The notes: a model not told the origin generated them from the letters alone. A stretch of DNA of 64,000 bases from JAABSQ01 sp964573705 (GCA_964573705.1 CAZNLT010000003.1:1-64000); one strand, 5' to 3'; positions 36,133 through 45,716 are shown, counted from the stretch's first letter. Numbers and translations: made by a program.

Positions 36133-37653
36133 ATGGAGCCTGAAAAAAATTTTACCCTACACCGCATCACCGTGCTATTGGTGGATGATCAGCAGCTGAT
36201 CGGCGAAACCGTTCGACGCATGCTGATCGGCGAACGGGACATCGACTTTCATTACTGTCAGGACCCGACCCGGGCCATCAAAATGGCCAATACGGTGGCC
36301 CCTACCGTGATTCTCCAGGACCTGGTCATGCCGGAAATGGACGGGCTTCGACTGGTGCGCTATTTTCGGGCCAACCGGAAAACCCGGGAGGTGCCCCTGA
36401 TCGTGCTCTCCAGCAAGGAAGATCCCGAGATCAAGGCCAAGGCCTTCGGGCTGGGGGCCAACGACTATATGGTCAAGCTGCCGGACCGGCTGGAGGTAAT
36501 CGCCCGGATTCGCTACCACTCCAAGGGATACATCAACATGCTGGAAAGGGATGAGGCCTATCAGAAACTGGATGAGGCCTATCAGGAGGTCCGAAAAAGC
36601 CAGCGGCTGATTCGTCAGACCTTCGGCCGGTATCTTTCCGACGAGGTGGTGGAGGAGCTTCTGTCTCATGAGGGCGAGGGCGCCCAGCTGGGCGGGGACA
36701 AACGGCGGCTTACCATCCTGATGAGCGACCTGAGGGGATTCACCGCCATCAGCGAACGGCTTCCGGCGGAAAAGGTGCTGGGGATCATCAACATCTATCT
36801 CGAAGCCATGATCGAGATCATTCTGAAATACCAGGGGACCATCGACGAGTTCATCGGGGATGCCATCCTGGTGATTTTCGGCGCCCCCATTCTGCGGGAA
36901 GACGACGCCCGCCGGGCCGTGGCCTGCGCCCTGGAGATGCAGCTGGCCATGGAGGCGGTGAATGAACGAAACCGGGCCACCGGTTTTCCGGAGGTAGCCC
37001 AGGGAATCGGCATCAACACCGGGGATCTGGTGGTGGGCAATATCGGATCGGAAAAACGCTCCAAATACGGAGTGGTGGGCCAGTGCGTGAACCTGACCTC
37101 CCGAATCGAATCCTATACCGTCGGGGGGCAGATCCTTATCTCCGATAGCACCTGCGAGGCCTGCGGCGATATTCTGCGCATCGACGACCGGTATCGAATC
37201 CTGCCCAAGGGGTTTAAAACCCCCGTCAATATCTACGAGATCGGGGGGATCGGCGGCCGGTACGGGCTCTATCTTTCCGAAAAGACCCCCATCGAGCTGA
37301 CGCCTCTCACGACCCCGCTGCCGATCCGGTTTACGGCCCTGGAAGGCAAACTGGCGTGTGAAACCATGCTCGAAGGCGAGGTGGTTCGAACAGGAAAGGA
37401 TATGGTCGAGGTCCGGTCCGATTCGGCGGTGGAATGGCTCACCGACCTGCGGATATCTCTGATCGATTCAGGGGGTCGGGAAATCACCGAGGAGGTGTAC
37501 GGAAAGGTGATCAAACTCGTCGGGGATGCCCCCCCGGTTTTCCGAATTCGATTCACCTCGGTGCCGCCGGAAGCCGACACGTTCCTGAAGGGGCTGATAG
37601 AGCCCCCCGGGACCAATGCATTGCCCGATTCGGCGCCGGGAGGGAAGGAATGA
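36133..37653 (+). CDS. WspR-type receiver fused to class III adenylate cyclase, with C-terminal PilZ-like region
   Basis: This 506-residue protein is the apparent output of the pathway. The receiver (11-130) is strikingly like that of WspR (LLVDDQQLIGETVRRML, TVILQDLVMPEMDGL, GANDYMVKLPDRLEVIARI), with phosphoacceptor Asp63. WspR then has a GGDEF domain; here a class III cyclase follows instead (about 165-375), preceded by a FGRYLSDEVVEELL linker. Metal-binding residues Asp199 (LMSDLRGF) and Asp243 (FIGDAILVIFG) are intact, as is VNLTSRIE. Residues about 395-490 form a beta-rich segment similar in length to PilZ but without the RxxxR and D/NxSxxG signatures. The predicted product is cAMP (inference; cGMP not excluded). 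The stop overlaps the start of the next gene by 4 bases. Confidence 0.9.
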   Translation: MEPEKNFTLHRITVLLVDDQQLIGETVRRMLIGERDIDFHYCQDPTRAIKMANTVAPTVILQDLVMPEMDGLRLVRYFRANRKTREVPLIVLSSKEDPEIKAKAFGLGANDYMVKLPDRLEVIARIRYHSKGYINMLERDEAYQKLDEAYQEVRKSQRLIRQTFGRYLSDEVVEELLSHEGEGAQLGGDKRRLTILMSDLRGFTAISERLPAEKVLGIINIYLEAMIEIILKYQGTIDEFIGDAILVIFGAPILREDDARRAVACALEMQLAMEAVNERNRATGFPEVAQGIGINTGDLVVGNIGSEKRSKYGVVGQCVNLTSRIESYTVGGQILISDSTCEACGDILRIDDRYRILPKGFKTPVNIYEIGGIGGRYGLYLSEKTPIELTPLTTPLPIRFTALEGKLACETMLEGEVVRTGKDMVEVRSDSAVEWLTDLRISLIDSGGREITEEVYGKVIKLVGDAPPVFRIRFTSVPPEADTFLKGLIEPPGTNALPDSAPGGKE

Positions 37654-38423
37654 AAATCCAGTTCATCGGGGTGGGCGGGGCCTTCAGCACCCCGGCTCTG
37701 TATCAATCCAACATGCTGGTCACCGCCGCATCCGGCCGCCGGCTGCTGATCGACTGCGGCTCCGATATCCGGTTTTCCCTGGCAGAATGCGGTATCTCCC
37801 CGGAAGCCCTCTGTACCGCCATCGATGCCGTCTACATTTCCCATCTGCACTCGGATCATATCGGCGGCATGGAGGGGTTGGCCTTTTCCACCTATTTCCA
37901 TCCGGATTCCTGTCGTCCCCGGCTGTTTATGGAATCGGCCCTGATGCACGATATGTGGAATCATGGGCTGAAGGCCGGCCTGAGGTGCATCGAAGGCAAG
38001 AACATGCACCTTACCGACTATTTCCGGTGCCGCTCTCTGGCCCCGGACGGACGCTTCGAGTGGGAACGGATCCGGTTTACCCTGGTTCGAATGGACCATG
38101 TGATCGCCGGCTACCGGAATCACTACAGCTACGGGCTTCGCATTCGCGAAGGCGAGGGGCCGGAGATCTTCATCACCACCGACACCCAGTTTCGGCCCGA
38201 GCAGATCCTTCGGTGGGGGGAGTCGGCCGCCGTGATCTTTCACGACTGCGAAACCAACCTCCTCAGAAGCCGGGTTCACGCCCATTATGAGGAACTGTGT
38301 ACGCTGCCCGACCGGATTCGACGGAAAACCTGGCTCTATCATTACCAGCCGAACCCGATCCAGGAACCGAAGGCGGACGGATTCAAAGGGTTTGTAACCA
38401 AGGGGCAGGTATTTGAATGGTGA
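37650..38423 (+). CDS. Metallo-beta-lactamase fold hydrolase
   Basis: A 257-residue metallohydrolase of the MBL superfamily, closest in form to RNase Z/phosphodiesterase-like members. The metal-binding motif is SHLHSDHIGG (near residues 69-78); further ligands are plausible in MDHVIAG, FITTDTQF and HDCETN. It starts inside the stop codon of the REC-cyclase gene, and its role may relate to that enzyme. Several MBL-fold enzymes cleave cyclic nucleotides, so a cAMP phosphodiesterase is an attractive idea (inference). The substrate cannot be read from sequence. It is the last gene of the operon. Confidence 0.82.
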   Translation: MKIQFIGVGGAFSTPALYQSNMLVTAASGRRLLIDCGSDIRFSLAECGISPEALCTAIDAVYISHLHSDHIGGMEGLAFSTYFHPDSCRPRLFMESALMHDMWNHGLKAGLRCIEGKNMHLTDYFRCRSLAPDGRFEWERIRFTLVRMDHVIAGYRNHYSYGLRIREGEGPEIFITTDTQFRPEQILRWGESAAVIFHDCETNLLRSRVHAHYEELCTLPDRIRRKTWLYHYQPNPIQEPKADGFKGFVTKGQVFEW

Positions 38424-38467
38424 AGGACGGCTTGATTTTTGACTCAGTCGCGTTAGCTTAAGGGTTT

Positions 38468-38484
38468 AGAGCCGATCCGGCTCT
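38468..38484 (+). repeat. Perfect 7-base stem-loop upstream of clpS
   Basis: AGAGCCG (38468-38474), loop ATC, CGGCTCT (38478-38484). It is located between the end of the chemosensory operon and the clpS ribosome-binding site. No T-run follows, so it may be a weak terminator remnant or part of the clpS leader. Confidence 0.4.
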
Positions 38485-38507
38485 TGAAGGACAGGAGGCG
38501 AATGAGG

Positions 38508-38822
38508 ATGAGTCAACACGACAGCGATACCATCGAAAAAACAGAAACCAAGGTCGAGGATGAGGTCAAGGAACCGCCCATGTACAAGGTTCTGCTTCAC
38601 AACGACAACTTCACCACCAAGGAGTTCGTGGTTCAGATCCTGATGAGCGTTTTTCACAAGTCCGCCGAAGAGGCGGCCCAGCTGATGTGGCAGGTTCACA
38701 GCAAAGGCCGGGGGGTATGCGGGGTCTATCCGTTCGAGGTGGCCGAGACCAAGGTGACCACCGTCACCCATATCGCCCGGGAGCACGGATATCCGCTCAA
38801 GACGACCCTGGAGGAAGAATAG
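38508..38822 (+). CDS. clpS: ATP-dependent Clp protease adaptor ClpS
   Basis: ClpS delivers N-degron substrates to the ClpAP protease. The 104-residue protein has the disordered acidic N-terminus and the core fold: MYKVLLHNDNFTTKEFVVQI (N-degron pocket residues Asn-Asp), MWQVHSKGRGVCGVYPFEVAETK and the histidine of the VH segment. The best ribosome-binding site, AGGAGG at 38493-38498, is 9 bases from the ATG at 38508 and only 3 from another at 38502, so I choose 38508. In many bacteria clpA follows directly; here the next gene is convergent and unrelated. Confidence 0.92.
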   Translation: MSQHDSDTIEKTETKVEDEVKEPPMYKVLLHNDNFTTKEFVVQILMSVFHKSAEEAAQLMWQVHSKGRGVCGVYPFEVAETKVTTVTHIAREHGYPLKTTLEEE

Positions 38823-38836
38823 ATGAGGAGAAGGCT

Positions 38837-40030
38837 CTACTCTCTTTGGGCAAGGGGAAGGTCCTCATTGAGGGCGTCGATATGGTCCTGCTCCATCCGG
38901 TTGATTTCCCCGATGTGGGCCCGCATCAGGTATTCCAGCCGGTGGTCGTAGAACTTGTGCAGGCTGTAGTTTCCGATCCCCCGAAATCCCCGGCGGGTTT
39001 TGTGGTGGCCCCCCGCACCCGGGTCGAAATATCGAACCCCCTTCTGAATGGCCCATTCAATGGGACGGTAATAACAGGCGTTGAAGTGGAGGTCCCGAAT
39101 CTTTGCGGCGGCGCCCCAATACCGGCCCAGCAGCTGTTCCCCTTTGTGAATCAGAAGAGACATGCCCACAGGAAGCTCGGAATCGACCCGGTGATAGGCG
39201 GCGATCACCAGCATTCGGTGGCGGTAGGTTCGATAGATCCCCTCAAAAAAGGTCGGATTCAGATACTTGCACCCCCAAGGGCCGTGCTGGTCGTTGGTGG
39301 CCTCGTAATAGCGGAACATCAACGGAATCAGCCGGTGCGGAATCTCGTCGCCTTCCAGGGCTTCCAGGCGAATTCCCTGTTTGGCCATCATGTTCCGCTC
39401 CCGCCGAATGTTCCGGCGCTGATTGGTCTTGAATATCCCCAGGTAATCCTCGAAGGAGTCGAAACTGCGGTTTTCCCAGACAAAGCTCTGGTGAAGCCAT
39501 TTCACATACCCGTATCGGGCGGCGAGAACCTGCCAGTCGGGATCGGAAAACAGGAAGCTGCACCCGGAAAGGGTGTTCTCCGTGCAGAATCGGTCGATCG
39601 CCTGCAGCATGGAACGGGTCAGGGCGGCTTCATTCATGCCGGGGGCCATTAAGAACCGGTACCCGGTGATCGGGGTGACCGGGCTCATGCCCACCAGTTT
39701 GGGGTAATAGCGAATCCCGAGCTTCCCGGCCAGTTCGGCCCATATATGATCGAACACGAATTCACCGGCGCTGTGGGTCTTGATATACAGCGGCGCCGCC
39801 GCGACCAGGCGGCCGCCGTTCCAGACCGTCAGGTGTCGGGGATGCCACCCGGCCTCGGGTGCGATGCTGCCGGATTCCTCCAGCTGGTGGAGCCATTCCC
39901 ATTCGAGCAGCGGGGTCTTCAGCGGTTCGGCCAGGGCGTCCCAGTCCGGTGGATCCACCTCCGCAATGCGTCGAATCCATTTCAGGGTATATGCCTGTTT
40001 CAGAGAATAGGCATGTGTCGGATGTGGCAT
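38837..40030 (-). CDS. FemAB/GNAT-like acyltransferase family protein (PF04339 type)
   Basis: A 397-residue protein of the DUF482/PF04339 group, which has two GNAT-like folds and is annotated as peptidoglycan-related or simply as an N-acetyltransferase. Recognisable stretches are PLLEWEWLHQLEESG near residue 39, HLTVWNGGRLVAAAPLY, TPITGYRFLMAPG, FKTNQRRNIRRERN and YFDPGAGGHHKTRRGF near the C-terminus. It is cytosolic with no signal peptide. The substrate is unknown; proteins of this group transfer acyl or aminoacyl groups. The gene is convergent with clpS, with 14 bases between stops. Confidence 0.8.
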   Translation of the reverse strand: MPHPTHAYSLKQAYTLKWIRRIAEVDPPDWDALAEPLKTPLLEWEWLHQLEESGSIAPEAGWHPRHLTVWNGGRLVAAAPLYIKTHSAGEFVFDHIWAELAGKLGIRYYPKLVGMSPVTPITGYRFLMAPGMNEAALTRSMLQAIDRFCTENTLSGCSFLFSDPDWQVLAARYGYVKWLHQSFVWENRSFDSFEDYLGIFKTNQRRNIRRERNMMAKQGIRLEALEGDEIPHRLIPLMFRYYEATNDQHGPWGCKYLNPTFFEGIYRTYRHRMLVIAAYHRVDSELPVGMSLLIHKGEQLLGRYWGAAAKIRDLHFNACYYRPIEWAIQKGVRYFDPGAGGHHKTRRGFRGIGNYSLHKFYDHRLEYLMRAHIGEINRMEQDHIDALNEDLPLAQRE

Positions 40031-40149
40031 GTCGTGCCTCCTTCGCCTCTGTTTCGCCGCTCCGGGTGTTTAAACAAACCCGATCCCGGGCTTTAAGCTA
40101 AGATCATTTCCCGGGTTTGTCACGGCGAAGGCATCCGGTATAACGCAAG

Positions 40150-41532
40150 CTACCCCAAGCGGACGGTGATATAGTAGGCCTGCTGACCCCGCTGCAAAAG
40201 GATGACCACCGAGCGCCGGTTGCGGTATTTGATTACCGCCTTGTCGAAATCGGTTCGGTCCGCCACCGCGATTTCGCCGATCTGGCGAATGACATCCCCG
40301 GCTTCCACCCCGATGCCGGCCAGGTAGGAATCGGGCCGGACCTCGGTGATGACCACGCCGCTGCGCCCGCCGGTGGCATCCTTGACCCGAACGCCCATCA
40401 GGGAATACCCGATTTCCGGGGCCTTTTCAGATGGAAACGCCTCGGCCCGCAAGGTTTTTCGGACCGTTTCGCCGTTCCGCCACAGGCTCAGGGTGACCCG
40501 ATCCCCGGGAACAAACCCCTTGGCGGCGGAAAAGAAATCCCCGGTGGTGCGGGTATCGAATCCGCCCAGAGACAACAGGATGTCCCCTTCCCGAATTCCC
40601 GCCCGGTTCGCCGGGCTGTCGGCCTCCACCCGTTGAATCAGCACCCCGTCCAGGCGGTCCAGCTTCATGTACCGGGCCAACCGCCGGTCGATATCCTGGA
40701 CCGTGATGCCGATCCAGGACTGGCTGACCTCCCCGTGCTCGATCAAATCCGAAATGATCCGTTTGGCCTTGGTGATGGGGATGGCGAATCCGATCCCCTG
40801 GGCCCGGGCGTAGATGGCGGTATTGATTCCGATCAGCTCGCCGTTGATGTTGAGCAGGGGCCCCCCGCTGTTGCCGGGATTGATGGAGGCGTCGGTCTGA
40901 ATGAAATCATGGTAGACGGTGTCCCGGGCTCGAATGGATCGGTTCACCGCGCTCACCACCCCGGTGGTGACCGTATTGGAAAAGCCGAAAGGGTTGCCGA
41001 TGGCGATGACGTCCTCCCCGATCATGAGATCGTCCGACTCCCCCATCTCCACCGCCGGCAGAGGGGCGTCGGTCTTGATTTGAAGCACCGCCAGATCGGA
41101 GTCGGGATCGGCCCCGATCACGACGGCCTCGAATTCCCGCTCATCCTTGAGGCTGACGGTGATGGTGCCGGTCTGGGCCACCACATGGGCATTGGTGAGA
41201 ATGAAGCCCCGCTTTCCGTCGATAATGACCCCGGAGCCGAGACTGTTTCGACGATACCGCCGCTCCGGCCCGGGCTCGAAAAAATCCCGGAAAAACCACT
41301 CGAACATCGGGTCCATGCCGCCGAAGGGCCGGCCGCGGTCTCGAACCGGGTATTCGGTGCTGATGTTGACCACCGCCGGGCTGACCTTGCGAACGGCCCG
41401 CACCACCGCATTTTCCCGGTTATAGGGGCCCTCTTCGGCCGGGACCGGAAGGCCGGTCAGAAGCACCAGGATCAGGACAAGAATCGCCGTTTTCCGCCGG
41501 AGGGGCAGATTCATGAAAATAGGCTTTGTCAT
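40150..41532 (-). CDS. DegP/HtrA-type periplasmic serine protease with two PDZ domains
   Basis: This protein quality-control protease has 460 residues. A signal peptide (TAILVLILVLLTGLPVPAEE) directs it to the periplasm. The trypsin-like domain carries the triad His116 (TNAHVV), Asp146 (SDLAVLQI) and Ser222 (NPGNSGGPL). Two PDZ domains follow (IGITVQDIDRRLARYM through LSLWR; and YSLMGVRVKDATGG through the C-terminus). This matches DegP/DegQ architecture and differs from DegS, which has one PDZ. Two Met codons near the start (41532 and 18 bases later) are both possible. It lies alone on the minus strand. Confidence 0.93.
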   Translation of the reverse strand: MTKPIFMNLPLRRKTAILVLILVLLTGLPVPAEEGPYNRENAVVRAVRKVSPAVVNISTEYPVRDRGRPFGGMDPMFEWFFRDFFEPGPERRYRRNSLGSGVIIDGKRGFILTNAHVVAQTGTITVSLKDEREFEAVVIGADPDSDLAVLQIKTDAPLPAVEMGESDDLMIGEDVIAIGNPFGFSNTVTTGVVSAVNRSIRARDTVYHDFIQTDASINPGNSGGPLLNINGELIGINTAIYARAQGIGFAIPITKAKRIISDLIEHGEVSQSWIGITVQDIDRRLARYMKLDRLDGVLIQRVEADSPANRAGIREGDILLSLGGFDTRTTGDFFSAAKGFVPGDRVTLSLWRNGETVRKTLRAEAFPSEKAPEIGYSLMGVRVKDATGGRSGVVITEVRPDSYLAGIGVEAGDVIRQIGEIAVADRTDFDKAVIKYRNRRSVVILLQRGQQAYYITVRLG

Positions 41533-41635
41533 TTTGGTAAATTTAATTTAATATGAATGTTTATTTTTTATTGATGATGGTTATGGTTTGCCGACATCGA
41601 CGGAATGCAGGTTAATCTCAGACGCAACACATATC

Positions 41636-44158
41636 ATGACGAAGAAGGACATTCAAGACATCTTGCCGCTGGTGGAACAGCCCAGCCGGTATCTCGGCTC
41701 CGAAACCAACCGGATCAGAAAAGACCCGGCCAAGGTCCGCCTCCGCTTCGCCCTCGCCTTTCCGGATCTTTACGAAATCGGCACCTCCCATTTCGGACTT
41801 CAGATCCTCTACGACATTCTCAACCGACGCGAGGAGATCGCCGCTGAACGGATCTTCGCTCCGGCGCCGGATATGGAAGCCGCGATTCGAGAAGCCGGCA
41901 TCCCCATTCCGACACTGGAATCGGGGACCCCGCTGAACCGGTTCGATATCGTGGGGTTCAGCCTGCTGTACGAACTCGATTACACCAATGTCCTCACCCT
42001 TCTGGATCTGGGGAACATCCCCTTTTTGGCCGAAGACAGGACCGCCGACCATCCCCTGATCATCGCCGGCGGCCCCTGCACCTGCAATCCAGAACCGATG
42101 GCCGATTTTTTCGACGCCGTGGTGGTGGGCGACGGCGAGGCGGTGGTGACCGAAATCACCCGAACCTGGCTGGAATGGCGGGGCCGGGGCGGCCAGAGCA
42201 AACCGGGCAAACAGGATAAAACCGATCTGCTTCGAACCTGGTCGACCCTAGACGGGGTCTACATCCCCTCGTTTTTCGAACCCGAATATGATTCCCGGGG
42301 CAGACAGCAACTTCACCCGGTCCATGCCGAATATGCTTCCGTGCGCCGGGCGGTGCTTCCGGACCTGGACACCGCCCCCTTTCCGGAATCACCGGTGGTG
42401 CCCTTCGGGAAACCGATCCATGACCGGCTGCGGCTGGAGGTGGCCCGAGGCTGCACCCGTGGCTGCCGGTTTTGCCAGGCGGGAATGATCTATCGACCGG
42501 TTCGGGAGCGTGCCCCCCGAACCCTTCTCGACCAGTCCGAACGGGCGGTGGCCGCCACCGGATATGAAGATCTGTCCCTGCTTTCTTTGAGCACCGGCGA
42601 TTATCGGTCCATCAGCCCCCTGATGACTGACCTCATGCGCCGATGCGAGGCCGAACACATTGCCGTCTCCCTGCCCTCCCTTCGGGCCGGTACCCTGACC
42701 CCGGAACTGATGGCCCAGATCAAGCGGGTGCGAAAAACCGGGTTCACCATCGCCCCCGAAGCCGGCAGCCAGCGGCTGCGCAACGTCATCAATAAAAACA
42801 TTACCGAACCCGACATCCTGGAGACGGTTCAGGATGCCTTTGCCGCCGGGTGGCAGGGGATCAAACTCTACTTCATGATCGGCCTGCCCACCGAAACCCC
42901 GGCGGACCTGGCGGCCATCGTCGATCTGGTGGAACAGGTTCGCCGGCTGCGAGGCCCCACAGGCAAAAAGCCCAACATCAACGTCAGCGTCGGCGCTTTT
43001 ATTCCAAAGCCCCATACCCCTTTTCAGTGGCGCCCCCAGATCTCACTATCGGAATCCCGGGAAAAGATCGGATGGCTCAAGGACCGCCTGAATCTGCCGG
43101 GAGTTCGATTCAAATGGCAGGACCCCCGGGTCAGTTTTCTGGAGGGGGTCTGGTCCCGGGGCGATCGGCAGCTGTCTCGATTGCTGATCACGGCCTATGA
43201 AAAGGGGTGCCGACTGGACGGATGGAGTGATCGGTTCCGGTTCGATCTGTGGGAAGCGGCGTTTCAAGAAACCGGCATCGACCCCGAATTTTACACCGCT
43301 CGAGAGAGACAACCGGATGAACCCCTTCCCTGGGAGGTTATCGACATCGGGGTCACCCGCACGTTTCTGCGGCGGGAGTGGAAAAAGGCCCTGGCCGAAG
43401 AGCACACCCCCGACTGCCGGGACGGGGCGTGCGAGGGCTGCGGGGTCTGCGACTTCGATCGAATTCAGCCGGTGGTCTTTGCCCCCGAGGAGACCATTCC
43501 CATCGACGCTGGGGATACGATCAAAGCCGGGGCCGAAAACGGCTTCAAAACCCTTCAGGTCTTCTATGCCAAAACCGGGCCGGCCCGCTTTTTCGGTCAT
43601 CTGGAAATGGTTTCGATTCTTCTGCGGGCCATTCGCCGGGCCAACATTCCGGTAAAGTTCTCCGAAGGGTACCATCCCATGCCCAAGGTCGCTTTCACCG
43701 ACCCGATTCCCCTGGGCATGGAAAGCCGGAAAGAGGCCTTTTTCATGACCGTTCCCGGTCATGTCCGTCCGGAATCGATCGTCGAAGGGCTTCGAGGCCG
43801 TTTGCCCGAAGGGCTTGAGGTACGCGCCTGCCGAATCGCCCCGCCCAAATCCGGAAGAAAACCGCCGGAAGAAGCCGTCTATCGCATCACCCTTTACGGC
43901 AGCGAGTTCAAACCGAACCGGCTTGACCGCTTTCAGGCCCGGCCGGACCATCTCTTGACCCGGACCTCCACCAAGGGGCGGACTCGGACCGTCGACCTGA
44001 AAGAGACGGTGCTGGAAATTCGCATGGACTCTGCCCGGGAGCTGCACCTGCGCCTGAAAACGATTCCGGGTCAGACCGTGCGCCCCTCGGTCCTGCTTCA
44101 GGAAATTTTCGACCTGGATGAAGAATCCGTAAAGCGGGCGTCCATCCTCAAACTCTGA
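41636..44158 (+). CDS. TIGR03960 family B12-binding-like radical SAM protein with C-terminal DUF2344
   Basis: An 840-residue fusion. The N-terminal half has a cobalamin-binding-like domain (YEIGTSHFGLQILYDILN, IIAGGPCTCNPEP) and a radical SAM barrel with cluster ligands in GCTRGCRFCQAGMIYRP near residues 270-285 (CxxxCxxC). From about residue 640 to the end is the DUF2344 domain (VFYAKTGPARFFGHLEMV, FSEGYHPMPKVAF). A CxxCxVC motif (CEGCGVCDF) lies just before it. Genes of this family commonly precede ribonuclease G, as here with a 16-base gap, and the function is unknown although RNA modification has been suggested. The ATG at 41636 (MTKKDIQDILPLVEQP) fits the family; the frame is open a little further upstream. 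Confidence 0.9.
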   Translation: MTKKDIQDILPLVEQPSRYLGSETNRIRKDPAKVRLRFALAFPDLYEIGTSHFGLQILYDILNRREEIAAERIFAPAPDMEAAIREAGIPIPTLESGTPLNRFDIVGFSLLYELDYTNVLTLLDLGNIPFLAEDRTADHPLIIAGGPCTCNPEPMADFFDAVVVGDGEAVVTEITRTWLEWRGRGGQSKPGKQDKTDLLRTWSTLDGVYIPSFFEPEYDSRGRQQLHPVHAEYASVRRAVLPDLDTAPFPESPVVPFGKPIHDRLRLEVARGCTRGCRFCQAGMIYRPVRERAPRTLLDQSERAVAATGYEDLSLLSLSTGDYRSISPLMTDLMRRCEAEHIAVSLPSLRAGTLTPELMAQIKRVRKTGFTIAPEAGSQRLRNVINKNITEPDILETVQDAFAAGWQGIKLYFMIGLPTETPADLAAIVDLVEQVRRLRGPTGKKPNINVSVGAFIPKPHTPFQWRPQISLSESREKIGWLKDRLNLPGVRFKWQDPRVSFLEGVWSRGDRQLSRLLITAYEKGCRLDGWSDRFRFDLWEAAFQETGIDPEFYTARERQPDEPLPWEVIDIGVTRTFLRREWKKALAEEHTPDCRDGACEGCGVCDFDRIQPVVFAPEETIPIDAGDTIKAGAENGFKTLQVFYAKTGPARFFGHLEMVSILLRAIRRANIPVKFSEGYHPMPKVAFTDPIPLGMESRKEAFFMTVPGHVRPESIVEGLRGRLPEGLEVRACRIAPPKSGRKPPEEAVYRITLYGSEFKPNRLDRFQARPDHLLTRTSTKGRTRTVDLKETVLEIRMDSARELHLRLKTIPGQTVRPSVLLQEIFDLDEESVKRASILKL

Positions 44159-44174
44159 AAGTATTGAAAGACCC

Positions 44175-45716
44175 ATGGACAAAAAACTCGTCATCAATGT
44201 CACCGAACATGAAACCCGGGTCGCTCTTCTGGAAGACGGGACCATCGTCGAGCTTTTCATCGAACGACAAGACTACTCGGACATCGCCGGAAATGTCTAT
44301 AAAGGGCGGGTCCAGCGGGTGTTGCCGGGGATGCAGGCCGCTTTCGTGGATATTGGGCTCGACCAGGCCGCCTTCATATATGTGGATGATGTTTTAGGGG
44401 AAAACTACGGCGAATTTCAGAAAATTTTTCCTCTAGAAGAGGATGAAGAAGAAGATCCCGAGGTGGATATCGTCCATACCGGCGACTCCCTGGCCGACCG
44501 TCACGCCCACATCGAAGAGATTCTTACGGAAGGCCAGGAGGTAATGGTTCAGGTGGCCAAATCCCCCATCGGCACCAAGGGAGCCAGAGTCACCACCTAC
44601 ATCTCCCTGCCGGGCCGGTTTCTGGTGCTGATGCCCACCTCCGATCACGTGGGGATTTCCCGCCGCATTGAAGACGAGCTTGAAAGAACCCGTCTGAAGA
44701 ACCTGATTCTCTCCCTGCGCGAAGAGAACCTCGGGTATATCGTCCGAACGGCTGCCGAAGGGGTCCAGAAAGAAAAGCTTATCTACGAGGTAGGATTTCT
44801 CACAAATCTTTGGGAAAATATTCAGGACCGCTATCGCGACACCTCGGCGCCGTCCATTCTGCACCAGGAACTGATGGTGAGCCTTCGAGCGGTCCGGGAC
44901 CTGCTGACCCATGAAGCCCAGCAACTGGTGGTCGATTCCCGAACCACCTATTCCGCGATTCTCAATTTTCTGGACACCTTTATGCCGAGCCTTAAAGATT
45001 CTGTGGTCCTTCATGAGGACAATGAGCCGATTTTCGACGCCCACAATCTGGAGGGAGACATCTCCAGAGCCCTCAAGAAGAAAGTATGGCTCAAGTCAGG
45101 CGGGTATATTGTGATCGAACATACCGAAGCGCTGGTAGCCATCGATGTCAACACCGGGCGATATGTGGGCAAGCACAACCTGGAGGAGACCATTTTGAAA
45201 ACCAACCTGGAGGCGGTCAAAGAAATCGCCTATCAGATTCGATTGCGGGATATCGGCGGCATTATCATCATCGATTTTATCGACATGGAAAAAAAGGCAA
45301 ACCGGGAAAAGGTCTATAATGCCCTGAAGGAAGCGGTCAAGAAGGACCGAAGCAAAACCCATATTCTGCCCATGTCGGATATGGGACTGATTCAAATGAC
45401 CCGCAAACGAATCCGCAAATCCTTGACCCGTCTGTTGTGCGAACCGTGTTTTTATTGCGATGGCGAGGGGTATCTCATGTCGGGACAGTCCATCTGCCAC
45501 AATATCTATCGCGAGGTGTTGCGGGACAACCAGGACCTCAGCCCCGGCGGCAGACTGACCATTCGGGTTAACCCGGAAATCGCCGAACTCCTTCATGATG
45601 AGCAAAATCATATCATTCTCTCCCTGGAACGGGCCATCGGTAAACAGATCGTGGTATACCCCAATACCGAATTTCACCTGGAAGAGTTTGATATTTTCGA
45701 AACGGTAAAGGTGTAA
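44175..45716 (+). CDS. rng: Ribonuclease G (Rne/Rng family)
   Basis: An endoribonuclease for rRNA maturation and mRNA decay. The 513-residue protein is of RNase G length and lacks the long RNase E scaffold tail. An N-terminal S1 domain (GNVYKGRVQRVLPGMQAAFVD) is followed by the 5' sensor and DNase I-like domain; the catalytic aspartates fall in IDVNTGRYVG and IIIDFIDM, and the Zn-link CxxC is CEPCFYC. It follows the TIGR03960 gene by 16 bases, an arrangement widely conserved in Desulfobacterota and Firmicutes. Confidence 0.94.
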   Translation: MDKKLVINVTEHETRVALLEDGTIVELFIERQDYSDIAGNVYKGRVQRVLPGMQAAFVDIGLDQAAFIYVDDVLGENYGEFQKIFPLEEDEEEDPEVDIVHTGDSLADRHAHIEEILTEGQEVMVQVAKSPIGTKGARVTTYISLPGRFLVLMPTSDHVGISRRIEDELERTRLKNLILSLREENLGYIVRTAAEGVQKEKLIYEVGFLTNLWENIQDRYRDTSAPSILHQELMVSLRAVRDLLTHEAQQLVVDSRTTYSAILNFLDTFMPSLKDSVVLHEDNEPIFDAHNLEGDISRALKKKVWLKSGGYIVIEHTEALVAIDVNTGRYVGKHNLEETILKTNLEAVKEIAYQIRLRDIGGIIIIDFIDMEKKANREKVYNALKEAVKKDRSKTHILPMSDMGLIQMTRKRIRKSLTRLLCEPCFYCDGEGYLMSGQSICHNIYREVLRDNQDLSPGGRLTIRVNPEIAELLHDEQNHIILSLERAIGKQIVVYPNTEFHLEEFDIFETVKV

